From NCBI RefSeq assembly GCF_037975245.1, contig NC_092580.1, forward strand, positions 12,121,501 through 12,185,500: DNA of 64,000 nucleotides. Direction: 5' to 3'. The translations under genes were made by a program, and so were the position numbers. A model generated the notes under the pieces. It was given only the letters and a program-made list of their open reading frames with translations, did not search any database and was not told the origin of the DNA. Source of the DNA: Apostichopus japonicus (Eukaryota > Echinodermata > Holothuroidea > Aspidochirotida > Stichopodidae). Below, in pieces: positions 1 through 12,535 of the stretch (position 1 is its first letter; every line of letters starts with the position of its first letter).

Positions 1-148
1 CATAGAGGTGGACAGGGGATAATTCTGAGAAAATTTATCCATTGTCAATAAAAAAAAAACCCTCATGGTTCCCGTGTATAAAAGAACTGCTATACATCTT
101 TGAATCGGTGTAGCAAATTGATCATTGTTTCATAGCATTTTACAACGG

Positions 149-218
149 GATACTATGATACTGATACTATGATACTGGATACTAAGGATACTGGATATGG
201 GATACTGGATACTATGAT
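149..218. repeat. short GATACT-rich minisatellite
   Basis: Tandem variants of GATACTGGATACTATGATACT repeat several times. The units are irregular, mixing ACTATG and ACTGG blocks, which fits a small decayed minisatellite. Confidence 0.7.
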
Positions 219-370
219 TCCTTGTGTGGGATAGTTGAACGCTTGATATAGCATAGAACTTTCGTTCCTGTGATCCACCGTTCATATCTCTCCGTTTGTT
301 CAAAAGTTTCTTTTGATGTTGTTTGATTCACAACTGATTAAATTTTCTTTTCTGTTCTCTTCTGCGACAG

Positions 371-435
371 ATTTTACCTACTTCTCCCGGTGTCTGTACG
401 CCTATCAGGATTCTAGTAGACGTCATCATCGCTAG
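371..435 (+). CDS. possible terminal coding exon (weak)
   Basis: A strong acceptor (pyrimidine tract ending GCGACAG at 370) is followed by 21 codons open in one frame to a TAG at 433-435. The peptide is rich in Y, S and R (starts FTYFSRCLYAYQ) and has no recognisable family. It could be the last exon of a plus-strand gene entering from the left, or chance. Nothing upstream in the window confirms it. Confidence 0.18.
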
Positions 436-3400
436 GGTTTTGACTCTCCAGAGAACAAAGTCAAATCATTATGTGCAACGTTTTGGGGTAAAAACTTTTA
501 CTCTGCTAGGTCAGGTATACTACGTACCCCCACCCAGCAGAACAAGACCGTAAAACTATTTACTTTTTGATATTATGCCATAATATTGTAAAAGACCAAG
601 AATGCCCGCCCCCTTGTTTTTTCTTGTATTAATAATCTTTGACATATTTTGACATGATAAATAGCCAGATGGTGTCTCTATTGTGAGTTATTGTTAAGCT
701 TCAGTGTTTAAAGTTTAAGCAAGTCAAGATATTTTTCAAAAGTCTATTATTTTTGAGTATGTGCATTACCCATTGTATAATTTTTCCATGTTAAGTTGCA
801 TCTGTAATCTTTTCCTATTTTTTTTCCTTCTTTTTTTTTTGGGTCCTTTTTTTGGGTTCCCATCGATGAGTTGTTTTATATGGATTACGCAGAGGATGAA
901 AACTATAATCTCTCCTCTCATGAATTTGAGGAAATTCCCCAAAATTTTCCTTCTTTTGTCAACCTATTCTAAAGTTCTCTCTCCTCTGAGAATCTAATAA
1001 GAAATAGTGGAAACGTGAAACAATCTCCCCCCCAAAAATGAAGACAAAAATACTTGTGTATATTTCATATTTAATAAGAGTAATTAACATAGAGAGACAG
1101 AGTGATGAATGGCAAAGCAATTATTTTGCAAAAATTTTTCTTGTGTTGCATTAACACTAATTATATTTTGTAATTTTGACTGTGATGTTTTTGTTGTTGT
1201 TTTGTTTTAGACTACTTACGCTATCAAAATCCACGATGAAAACAAAAAAGATATGATTATTTTTCTTGATCGTGGAATGCCTCATCCACACTGGCACCGT
1301 TCACTTTTTTTACATTATATACGACTTACGTGTATAGTCCAGAAACTTTAACGTTTTTCTTCATATCGGTGGTGAAGGGTCGGTGGTGGGCACAGACAGG
1401 GAATGGGAACGCGAGAGAGAAAGGATATCGTCGTTTTCTTCTTCTTCTTCTTCTGTATTTTAAATCATGCTTTCTTAACTAAATCATGGAACAAGAAATT
1501 GACTCGGACTTGATTACGTCACTATCGTTCATCTTTGGCACTCTTGACTATTTCTGTTTGGCTGTATTGGCTCACACATTTTCTCTCCAAATTTGCTTGT
1601 CAAACACTCCCCAAAGATATACGGGAACAATGATTTACAGAGTTTTTTGAAATGTTTTGATGGAGGTGAAGCTTACAAGTCGGTAGAAAGTAACATTTTT
1701 TTTTTCATGAATTTGATAGTGCTTCAGGATTTTCCATAATTGTCAAAGCTATTTACAAATTTTGTCATGTACAGAGAAAAAAAAAAAATGTTTTTCTTTT
1801 TTTGATAGTACGTTGTGATTGTGATTTTAGTGGTTTGTTGGTGTTATGTCGGTGCAACAATAATCAGATAATGTTATTTGACTGTATAACCTTGGCATAG
1901 CATGGTGTTATGTCGGTGCAAAAAACAGTAAAATCAGATAAGTTTATTTGACTGTATAACGTTGACATACCAGGTCAAACTGGCAGCAAACATTAGACCA
2001 AGACGATGGGCTTTGAGATGATACTCTGCCTGTTTGAGCAGCACGTAGTTGAGACCAAAAGGGGTTCGGGGTTGTATTTAGCTGTAAGCATTGAGCCCCC
2101 CACCCCACCCCCACCTAGTGATTTGTCTGTGCATTGGCATGTTCATTTCAGATTAGTCATGCTTGATACAAGACAGACGTAAAAGTTGTTGCGACTTTCA
2201 GACCGAGAGACGATGTCATAAAAAAAGAATGAAAACAAAAAATGAAAAGATTTGTACCAAGTATTTATGAATTATTACCAAGTTTTCTATACCAGTTTAT
2301 GCTATGCTATTGTAAGTAAATTTGTTCTAGAGTATCCTTAAAAAACTCTCTTTTTTTTTTTTCTTTCCTTTTTCGTAAAGATTTTATGTTTCAGCCTATG
2401 CTTTGGCTTGGTAAAGGGAAAGGGTTGTCAGGAGCAATTTGTATGTCTTTAACTGAAAGAAATGAACAAAATTTAGTTTGTTTAGTATTCTTCAGGTAAA
2501 TTGATGTAAATAAAATTTAAGTATTATTAACGATAAATGTTGATCCGTAGTTCATTCGATGGCAGTTTGGGCTTCAAACTGTACACAATTTTTCACCTGC
2601 TAAAAGCTAACATTTGGTCAGCTGTGTCCTTTTCATTTGTGGGGTGGGGGGAGTGGGGGGCATAGATGGGGAAGAGTGTGGGGAATAGATGGGGAAGAAT
2701 GGGAGGGTCGGGTTGGGTTGATAACCAAGTCTCACTAACATTGATTATGTTTCTGTGTTTAATGTGCTAGGCAGCTGTTGTATGAAATGTGAAAAGTTCT
2801 ATCTTGCCTGGAGAATTTTTTTTCCTCTTTGTATCAAGTATTGTTAGGGAAGAGAAACTACCCCGTCTTCTCTTCAATGGTGTAGAATAATATTTTTTTT
2901 TTTTATATTCAAGCCAAATTTGGTGCAGAAAAAAAGATAAAAAAAAAACCAAGACTTATTAAGGACGACTTACTGATTTGACCAAAAGTGACCAAACGAG
3001 TACAAAAATGGTCGTCTTGCTTCAAGCTGCCATGATCATCAAAGTCGTTGACCAGGGAGGAGGGGGGGGGGAGGAGGGGGGAATTTTTGCCACATGGACA
3101 TGCTAGGGTGGGAAGCAAAATCCTCAGAGAATTTGAAATTTTCTTGAGACATTCTATTCCTTGATGGGTTGTAAAAGCTAACCATAACATTTTTTAAGTT
3201 TGCTTAAGTGTTTCCAGAGGGTGATATGTCAGGGATATTCTGATTACCCCATCTCTCCCCCCACCCCCTAAACCCCAACCTTTCTTATCTCTGTCTCTGT
3301 CAGAGAAAATCATCTGTACAATTTGTCTTGCAATCTTTCTTCTGTTGTTGTTGCACTGTGAAATGGTAGTTACATTGTAGGTCATGAAAAAAAGTGACGA

Positions 3401-4234
3401 TTATTAAAAAGTTGGTAAAAGGAACAATCGTGTCTCTGTTCTCATTTTAGTGTCATTTTTTTTTTTTTTTTTTTGTCGTCTGCCAACTCGAATGTATATG
3501 ATTTGATTCAGGTACTTACAAGTTCGTCAAAAATAAAAATTTAATGAAAGTTTAGTTTATAGTTTATTCTATTGAGTCATACAACAACTCTAATCAAGCA
3601 CAAATACCAGCACCAAGTCTACCAGCCCAACGAAGAACAAGGGCCTTCGTTGGAGGCTGCAGACAAAAATTTCTCAATGAAACTGGATGCCATCAACCAG
3701 TTACACTAAACAAAATGCATATCTTATTTTAGGGCAAAGCTCACCAGTTTAACATTAATATCTCCAACTGACCTGCTTTGTTTGACCATGTTAAATGCTT
3801 TACACAGTTGTTAGAAATCCCACTGTTAGGCTATACATTAAATGTTAGATGTTACATTGAGTTGATTGATAAGTACTACTAATATTTACTAATATTGTAT
3901 TAAAACAAAAGAACCTTAAAATTTGGTTTGTGACTGCTCCACCAAAATTGCACACAAGCATTTTGGATGTCGGAATATTGAGGACTCCACGTATTGGTTT
4001 TATAAAAGAATATCACACATTTTAGTAAGATTTGCTTACCAGATGCATATTACAGCTATAAGTACTACCTTGAATAATTACCAGCGATTTGGGATTTCTC
4101 AAAGTTCACATATAGGATACTGAATATATAACAATTCTAATACTTAGTATTAAATTGAACCTTGTACCATTTTATTGCATCACTTTAATAAACACCTAAT
4201 TAGTTAATTTGCTCTATCGGAACTGTTCTAGCCA

Positions 4235-4243
4235 TACATATAC

Positions 4244-4275
<32 letters not shown>

Positions 4276-4383
4276 ATATTTATAGATATATATAGATATA
4301 TATCTATATATATATATAGATATATATCTATATATATATAGATATATATATATAGATATATATCTATATATATCTATAAATAT

Positions 4384-4452
<69 letters not shown>
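4235..4452. repeat. (TA)n microsatellite with TAGATA interruptions
   Basis: About 220 bp of TA dinucleotides, interrupted by evenly spaced TAGATATATATC blocks. Because TA is self-complementary the tract can form hairpins. Open frames read through it are composition artefacts made of I, Y and K. Confidence 0.95.
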
Positions 4453-4456
<4 letters not shown>

Positions 4457-5934
4457 TTTATCAAAGCGGAATCTCCAATCTAGGGTTTTATTAATTACAC
4501 CCTTATCTGATCCTAATCTTGTCACAGTTGACTGACAGCACACAGTGTTCCAAAGTGTACATTTGTTTGAATAAAGCCATATCTTATGATATCGTATGAA
4601 AGAAGAATATTACCTAATTTGCTGGTGCCCCCCCCCCCCCCCCGATTGTCCAGCAGAGCTCGTTCATCCGTACAAATATATGCCGTCACTCAATGGTAAC
4701 CTAAGCAACATGATTTTGCAACAAAATGGTTCCCTGTGTCGAGAGTGGCTCTTTCATCCGTACCTGCCAATATGCCGTCACTAAACAAGTAAATTACATT
4801 TCAACAAATTTATCATGAAGTGTTTGTTGACATGGTGGCACAGACAGTCCCGCACGTGGAGGGCAACCTGACTATGGGCCTGTATGTATATTATATACAT
4901 ATGCTCATACTCATACAATACTCATATACATATACATACATATAATCATTTACAATACAAACAATCATTAAGCAGGGGTTGCAGTGGGTCCTTTTGATTT
5001 AAAGAATCTGTGAAACATTCAGGGGGCGGAAGGGGGGGGGATGAGAAAGGGCGGGTAATGTTCAAATACAAGATTGCGTTTAACTGAACTACTGTATGGC
5101 AGAATACAGGAATTGTTTTCACCAAATGAAAACAATAATTACTGAGCACTCATTAATTTATAATCAATTCATGATGACTTTAAAACGATTTCCTGAAAAT
5201 TAATTGGCGGTTCCATTTTGAAAGTGAAAATTTGCGTTGCCAAGATAACCTTTGAATAGAACACATAATGAAACTCATATACAAACAGTCAAAGTTTTCA
5301 AACTTTGGACCATAGCTGTTATTATTCTGAAATGAAAGTCAACTAATTAAGTTATTAATGAATTTCATCGTTCCATGATTTGAGTATTACAAATGGAAGA
5401 TCATTGAACGCAGTAGGTTGCTTTCAGTTTGAGTAGCATCATTAAAGCCAGCAATTCCCAGAATCATGGTAGTGCTACTTTCTGTTGAGATAATTTCACA
5501 AAAATTGTGTCTTGTCTTACTTTACATTTGGGAGGAAGTGGTACGTTGCGAAAATGTTTAGTGGTAACGATTCTTAAACATATTCATAGGGTGCTAAGTA
5601 TAATACATGTTAATATGCATGAACTTGTGCACACCAAATTTGAGAGGATACATAAAATATGACTAATGTGGCAACATATAAAAAAAAAAGTATCAGGGCT
5701 CTATCAGTTATGTAGACAACGTCAATTTAGTGGCAAAGTATAACCAGAAATTGGCCAGCAGGCTTTGTGATTCCTTGCCATACAATTTGCTCAAAATTCC
5801 AATTAACGGTGTGAATAAAATAGAGCAAGTGACTTAAATTTGTCCAGGAATTAAATGAGTGTGAACTTGAAACGATCAGAGATATCCAGCTTTAATTTTT
5901 ATCACTTAAGGCTATGTACTGAATAGTATAGCAT

Positions 5935-7925
5935 CCGAAACTCCGTCTTTCCTACTAAGTGGAAGAAAGCCAAAGTTGTTCCCATTTACAAGAGTGATTC
6001 AAATCTAGAAGCAAGGGCGTAGGAACCGGGGGGGGGGGGGCTGGGGGGGGGGCGCCATCCCCAGTGAAAATATGGTGGGGCGGAAGTATCATTCCGCCCC
6101 CCGCTTCGCAAGTCAGAAAACCCCTTTTTCATTTCCAACTGAGAAAAAAAAATCTCATTTGGAGCACCAAATTGCATCTAAGGCCAGGTGAAAATGCAAA
6201 ATTATTTACAAAATGGAGTGTGTGTTGAAGCGTGCTATATTGCACCAAATTGCATCTGAGGCCACCTGAAAATGCAACAAATTTCCAAAGGGGAGGGGGA
6301 CACCCCCTTCCCTTAGACCCCTCCCCCAGGCCGGCCATCAGTCTTCAGCCCCCCACTTTAAAAGTACCTTCCTGCGCCACTGTCTAGAAGTATCCAATTA
6401 TCGACCCATTTCAATCTTGCCTGTATTATCTAAAATATTAGAAAAACACGTTCATGCATGTTGCTTTATCCAAGTTTATAAATGCATTTGGTCTAATACG
6501 GATCGTCCCAGTCAGGTTTTAGAAAAGGGCACTCTTGTGAAACTGCATTACTAAAGATAATCGACGACTGGAATAAATCTATTAATAGCGGATATCTTAT
6601 AGGATCTATATTTCTAGACCTGAGAAAAGCATTTGACCTAGTAAACCATTCTATTCTAATAAATAGGTTATCTATATATGGTCTTTCCGAAAGCTCTGTT
6701 GCATGGTTTAAGTCGTATTTATGTAACAGACAACAATCTACATGTGTAAATGGTGTATTTCCCCCCTTACTGCCAGTAACATGCATGTGGGGTGCCACAG
6801 GGGTCAATTCTGGGCCCGTTGCTCTTGGTCAAAGTATTAATTATTGCAATGCGGACATGTATGCAGACGATACAACATTTCCTATTAAGGGCAAGTCTAT
6901 GGATGATTTAAATACCAAATTTAATGAGGATATAGCTAATGATTGCAAATGGTGCAAGAAAAATGAAATGGTTATAAATAGCAATAACACTAAAAGCATG
7001 TTGATTGGTTCAAGACAAAGGTTGAAAACCATTCCAAATAACAAATTAAATATTGCCTTCGAAGATTCTATGATTGAAAGTGTATGCTGTGAAATGATTT
7101 TGGGCGTAAAAATCAACAATGTATTATCTTGGAATGAACGAGTCGATTCTGTTTGCAAGCTCGTTTCCAGTAGATTGGCTCTTCTTAGAAGCATAAAACT
7201 ATTCATTGATACCAATACTTGTATTCTATTTTATAATGGATATATTTTACCGATGGTTGAGTACTGTAGTTTAGTATGGGGATATGGTAATGCCAGAAAT
7301 GTTCTCAGACTTTGTCGTTTACAGAAAGCTGCAGCAAGAATTATTCTCAATGCAACATTTGATGATGGATCTGAAGACCTTTTTAAAATTTTAAACTGGT
7401 CCTCACTTGACAAACGTTAAAATGTAAAAGATTGACAATGGTGTATAGGTCTTCAAATGGTCTGGCTCCACAGTATGTTGTGGAAATATTCCGCCACACA
7501 AATAATATATATAACCACTCTCTCAGGTCCACCACACGAAATAATTCATTTTTAGAGGGTGGTAATACCCAGTATCACCAGAAAACATTTTCATATGTTG
7601 CTGCTAAGGAATGGAACGAATTATCAAAGGAGTGTAAGAATGCCAAGTCTTTAAATACTTTTAAACGTTCTATGCAGGACTTTAATTCATTTATTATGCT
7701 CTTAATTTCTTTTAATTGATTGTTCCATATTGTATTTCATGTCATGTCAATTTTTATTTTCATTTTCATTGTCGTCTAATTTTTTTAAATTTTATCATTA
7801 TTATTATTTTATATGTTTATATTTTTTCATTTCACTATTTGTTATTTTATTTCAGGGCCTCGGGGGAGATTAGCTTTACGCTAACCGAGTATACCCTTTA
7901 ATGTTAAATAAAAATAAATAAATAA
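5935..7925 (+). mobile_element. decayed non-LTR retrotransposon (CR1/Jockey-group-like), 3' part
   Basis: Plus-strand translation gives successive reverse-transcriptase blocks: KWKKAKVVPIYKS (about 5955), NYRPISILP (about 6395), QSGFRKGHSCETALLK (about 6510), FLDLRKAFD (about 6610), GVPQGSILGPLL (about 6788) and YADDT (6859 onward). The longest open piece, 6785-7420, covers YADD and the thumb. 7432-7719 continues the C-terminal region (NGLAPQYVVEIF), which is typical of CR1-like LINEs. Frames shift several times, including between QGS and YADD, so the copy is dead. It ends in an A-rich tail of TAAA repeats near 7905-7925. A hAT MITE interrupts it at 6012-6382. Family placement is from motif style only. 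Confidence 0.85.
6012..6382 (-). mobile_element. hAT-like MITE, 371 bp, inserted in the LINE
   Basis: The element starts CAAGGGCGTAGGAACC and ends CCTTCCTGCGCCACTG, imperfect terminal inverted repeats. It is flanked by an exact 8-bp duplication TCTAGAAG (6004-6011 and 6383-6390), the size usual for hAT. Removing it plus one duplication rejoins the LINE frame as NLE followed by VSNYRPIS. The interior has no coding capacity. Related copies lie at 9608-13378 and 59597-59882 in the opposite orientation. Confidence 0.92.
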
Positions 7926-9599
7926 ACTACCTTTTGGCATCAACAAGTTAATTCACTGGTAAGGATTTTACCGTAGGCCTACGCAAAAATAAACCTCAGA
8001 TTTGTAATTTGCATATTGTTGTCCATTGGCAAGTAACCAATGAGAAGTGATACAAACGTGACGCATCTTAAGTATTCGGCGGTGAAAGCGGTATTGTTAC
8101 TTGCCATGGAATTATTCGCTACAACTGTGCTACAAGCATTCAGTATTGTTACGCACGAGTAACTTCTATAGTGTAAGTAAACGACAGTTGAATAGATACG
8201 CATTCAGTACGTAGACAGGCAGACGTGTTTTCTCTGCTCTCCTCCCTCGGCCAAGTTCATATTAGATCATTTTCACTATTTGAAAATGTAGTACTTGTTA
8301 TGGGAATATGATACGTTCATTGCTTAGGCGTACAAGGACTGCGTGTATTCAATATGTTATCTGGAAATAAACCACCCAAGGATTAATACATTTAACGACC
8401 ACGCTCTTTCATTTCTTGGAGAACATTTCGTACCGACGTTAATGCAGTTTCTGAGCCTGGTATGCCGATTCTGACATAGAAATCAACGCTTTGGTGAGTC
8501 CATTGGTACTTACGTAACCTGTAATTTCTGAACGAATGAGAAATGATTGGAGACCAAATTGTCTAGAAGACAAATTCGCCACGTGTTCATAAACGATTTT
8601 TAATGGAAAAGTTCATAATGTTAGCCAAAGGCTATTGAATCTGCACGTCATTTAAAAACTTTGTTCAAATTTGTAGCTTCTGAATTCTGAAGGGTGTAAT
8701 AATATAAACGTTAGGTCGGGTCAGATCTTTGTGGAAACCCTACACCTAAAGAGACTATGAGAGAAAAGGTCGGGAAAGGGGGGGGGGAGGGGCGGTCTTG
8801 GTGGAATATTTAGGGACATTGTGTGTTGTTCTCCATCTCAATTAAAGACCTGTAATTTATTTGTAAATAAACACCCAGTTACTTAGTATTTTGCTGTTTT
8901 GGATGCGGCCAGGGGTGGGACCTAGATTCCCCATCTCTTAGATTTTGTCTGTAACCCCACCAAAACTCATATCCAGTACCACTTAACTCACTCCAAACTC
9001 TGTTGCTCCATTTACCTTAGAGAATCTTGCTATGAAATTGACTGACTTGCTACACAAATGCAAAGATATTGGGCATTTTTTTCTCCCATTAACAGAAATT
9101 CTAGTATCATCATCAATATAATGATAAACAAAATGGAAAAACTTTCAGCACATGTATTCAAAATATTAAACACTTACTTACTGCCTCCACTCCACCCTCC
9201 ACTTCAATACTCTGGATTTGCTTTATATTATGGGCATGTTTGAGATGTAGTATTTCTCCATCTGTGTTATTGTTAGATAATGAAACACCATCAGTCCCAA
9301 AGTTGACAAATTTGTACTACCACTGTTAACATGTCATTTGAGAAAGGTAAAACTCTTTTTTGTAATTTTGTGTTGGATCTGAGGAACTGGGCTAAATGGT
9401 TAAAGTATTAGACTAGATAGTCTTGTCATTCTAAACGAAAATTAAAGGTGGCATAAAAAACCCAGTCTGGCCTGATAGCACTGTTTTTCAACGGTTCACA
9501 ACAAATTAGCTGAGGTTTGTTTCTAAAGTCATCTTTTTTAAAGTTTTCCTTCATGTCTTTCCATTGTAATATCCCTTGTAAATCTATTGCAACTCTAAT
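7926..9599. other. no gene recognised
   Basis: AT-rich unique-looking sequence with a G-rich tract near 8775-8795. No splice-bounded coding exon or RNA gene was recognised. Confidence 0.4.
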
Positions 9600-11029
9600 A
9601 CTTTTGGCAGTGGCGTAGGAAGGTACTTTTGAGTGGGGGGGCCGAAGACTGGGGGCAGATTTCACAGTTTGATGGTCCAAACCAGCATAGTCAGTTTGAA
9701 GCACCCTGTACTGCTGTGTGCTCTAAATAATTACAAGTCTTTGTCATTAATTTGAACAACTCATGCATTTGAAATAAAAAAGATAATATTTTTTAATTTG
9801 TTCAATTATTTTCTTTGAAAAATAATGATGAAATTTTTTTTTGGTACAAAAATGGACGGACTCAACTCCCACAAATAGGTGTTGCTTAAATAATTGGTAT
9901 GTACATTGTGAGAATGAAGAGCAACTGAAATAAATTTTGCTCATTCAATGAAGATAAGAATTATGTATAAAATAAGTGGTGTCTCTTTGTCTTTATTGGT
10001 ATTTTGTACTTTGTGGATGTATCTCAATAAGTGACAATTTCCCAGATTATTTCCGTCCAAAATATGTAAAATAATGTATGCCTTATTTCTTGTCAACACA
10101 ATTAAAAAAAAATACGATTTTGTTGTGTAAACATTGCTCAAGTGTATCTTATATAATAACAATAAAATATCCCCGATCAAACCTAATCTCCCGTAATTGT
10201 GTAGTTTTTCATAAATCACACGTTATGTCCGTCCAAATTTCCGTTACGTGTGACTTAATACATCGTCACGGATATAAACATTGTATGGAAATTATTTTGT
10301 TCAGTGCACCCTCCACAATCAGCCTCTGATTTCGCGCTATTGGTAAACACCAGCTGTAACGTTCTAAACCAACACTTTCGTTACTATATGATACGGTGAA
10401 GAAATTCCGTCCCATGTGTTACGTGTGCAAAAGTGTTACGTGCGAAATACTATTTCTTACAAATCTTGAGCTCAAAACAAGAAACAAGGACGAATTAGCT
10501 TATTTTTATATTTGTTTAGCATCTTTCTTATCGTAGTTGACATACCACACATAATAGTGTCAATGGTTAGATGTAAGGCCATTACATCGAAATCGGCCTA
10601 GCGCACGTTATGTTAGGGGACAGATAACGCTAGGATAACGTGCGAGGGGACAGACATTGCGCAATATCGGGCACTGCGAGTAACAAATGTAAACTTAAAA
10701 CTGCTGCATCAAATTAGATCGTTGGACAATGTCAAGTATTCAGATGAAGAATTAACGCTTCTCCGATGTTTAAGTACACATTGTGAGCGATGTTTACGAC
10801 TAAAATACGTTTTTGCAAATGGCTGCCCTACATACATTTGTACTTCTAGTACCAGTTTTGCGATTTTTTGTAGTTGTATTCCTAGGCCTACTCAGTTTGC
10901 AAGTTTGGGGTAGTAAATTAGTAGCTGTCGCACTGCATTGCAAGAAAACAGAACAGAGAATGTGAGGACTGGGAAATTAGGTAGTGGATGCCGCGAAGGA
11001 GAAGCTGGCAGTGATGAATTCGTGCTCAT

Positions 11030-11800
11030 TTATGAATATTAATGAGGTCACAGGGTCGAATGTCAAAATCTTTAAATTGCAATAACTTGGCAACTACAAG
11101 TCTGAATTCCTTCAAATTTGGTGTTGTGATATTGGAAGACCATTTATACATGCTGATGCATGTTGTAATTGATACCATGCATATTAATGGAGAGGCGGGA
11201 CTGAGTTTTTTGGTTTGTATGAATGATAACTCGACAAGGGAATGATTGATCAATAGCATACTTGGTGAGTGGGTGGCCCATAATAAGAAGTTGAACCCAA
11301 TTGAATTTGGTGCTCATTCATGAATATTAATGAGGTCACATGGTCAAACATCAAAGTGCAATGACTTCTCAAGCATATGTCAGATTTTTTCAAACTTGGT
11401 ATGGTTAGATTGGTATGTAGCCCAAACTTTCTGATGTGAATTTCACCTCATGCATATTGATGAGGACACACGCTTAACAAATTTATGTAACATAAGTTTG
11501 TATGCACCATAACTTGACAAGGGAGCTATTGATTATTACCATACATATTGGTTTGGTGGCCTATAGATAAACACTATTAATTTTAATACCTACTGTACAT
11601 CAGTAATTTAAAGAGGTCAAAGGGTAAAAATCTTTATATATTGCAATAACTTGGCAATCAAAAGGTTGAATTTCTCAAACAAAAACTTGATATGGTGATA
11701 TTGGTAGGTAACCTAGCTACACATGCTGATGTGTGATGCAATTTATGTCATGCACATTTATGAGGGGCATGGCCTGGCAATTAATTCTCTTGTTAATGTA
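11030..11800. repeat. degenerate tandem repeat, about three units of 280-300 bp
   Basis: Three blocks each carry the order TGAATATTAATGAGGTCACA (or a variant), then TCAAA, then TTGCAATAACTTGGCAA, then a GATATTGG segment and a block with GCTGATG and CATGCATATT. They start near 11030, 11320 and 11600. The units have diverged substantially. They are internal to the nested TIR element. Confidence 0.7.
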
Positions 11801-11874
11801 AGGCTTTCTAACGAATTTCCCTGTGAATGGGTATACTAGTATAAATATTTAAACCAATGACTCCATAAGTTATT

Positions 11875-12535
11875 TTTGAAATTCACACATAACTCTGTGT
11901 CCGTCCAATGGTTATGTGTGAAATTAAACAAAGTGTTTTGTATTGTCAAGCTACATGCAATTTAAAGGCAGTTTTGTGTTTACTTGTTATTTAGCAATGT
12001 TCTTAACATCTTTTAACTTAACACAAATCAAATTCTTTTCTCTTCTGAGTATGTTATTAAGTGAACTTTTACCTGATAATTTACCATAAATGTTCGTCCA
12101 TGTCGGTTGTTACAAGTTAAAAACCAATTATACAATTCTATAACATCAATTCAGTCAATTAAATGCAGTACTTAAAGGTGAATTCAATATGCCTGCAAAC
12201 TTTATATTACATTTTCCCTTTTTGCTGTTGAATTCATTGCAATATATGTGGTGACAGTCAGATACCTCTGACTCAGTTGGAGTGTGTGAATTTATCCATA
12301 CACTTGCTGTTCTACCCTTGCAACATATATCTGTAAGTTAAATAGACATAAAAGTTAGAAATGGATGAAACAGAAACAAGTAGTTTGCATAACCATTCTG
12401 AATGTTTTCAAAACAATGCTTCATTCCAATGGTTATGTGTAATATTCACACATACTGTAACTCTGTGTCCGTCCAATGGTTATGTGTGAAATTCACACAT
12501 AACTGTGGTGTCCGTCCAATGGTTATGTGTGAAAT
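11875..12535. repeat. repeated palindrome with GTCCGTCCAATGG motif
   Basis: The palindrome TTATGTGTGAAATTCACACA, continuing to ATAA, recurs whole or in halves near 11880-11930, 12430-12460 and 12480-12530. Each is followed or preceded by GTCCGTCCAATGG. Shorter GTCCGTCCAA copies also occur near 10050 and 10225. They look like structural repeats internal to the 3.4-kb element. Confidence 0.7.

Larger units (their letters stand above)
1..5934. other. gene-poor region
   Basis: I found no convincing coding exon here apart from a weak candidate at 371-435. The sequence is AT-rich, with poly-T and poly-G/C runs and simple repeats. The short open frames present are broken by homopolymers and show no domain signature. 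Confidence 0.5.

Noticed and set aside
4228-4464. 78-residue minus-strand frame made of I, Y and K
   Set aside because: It is a read-through of a (TA)n microsatellite and has no coding meaning.
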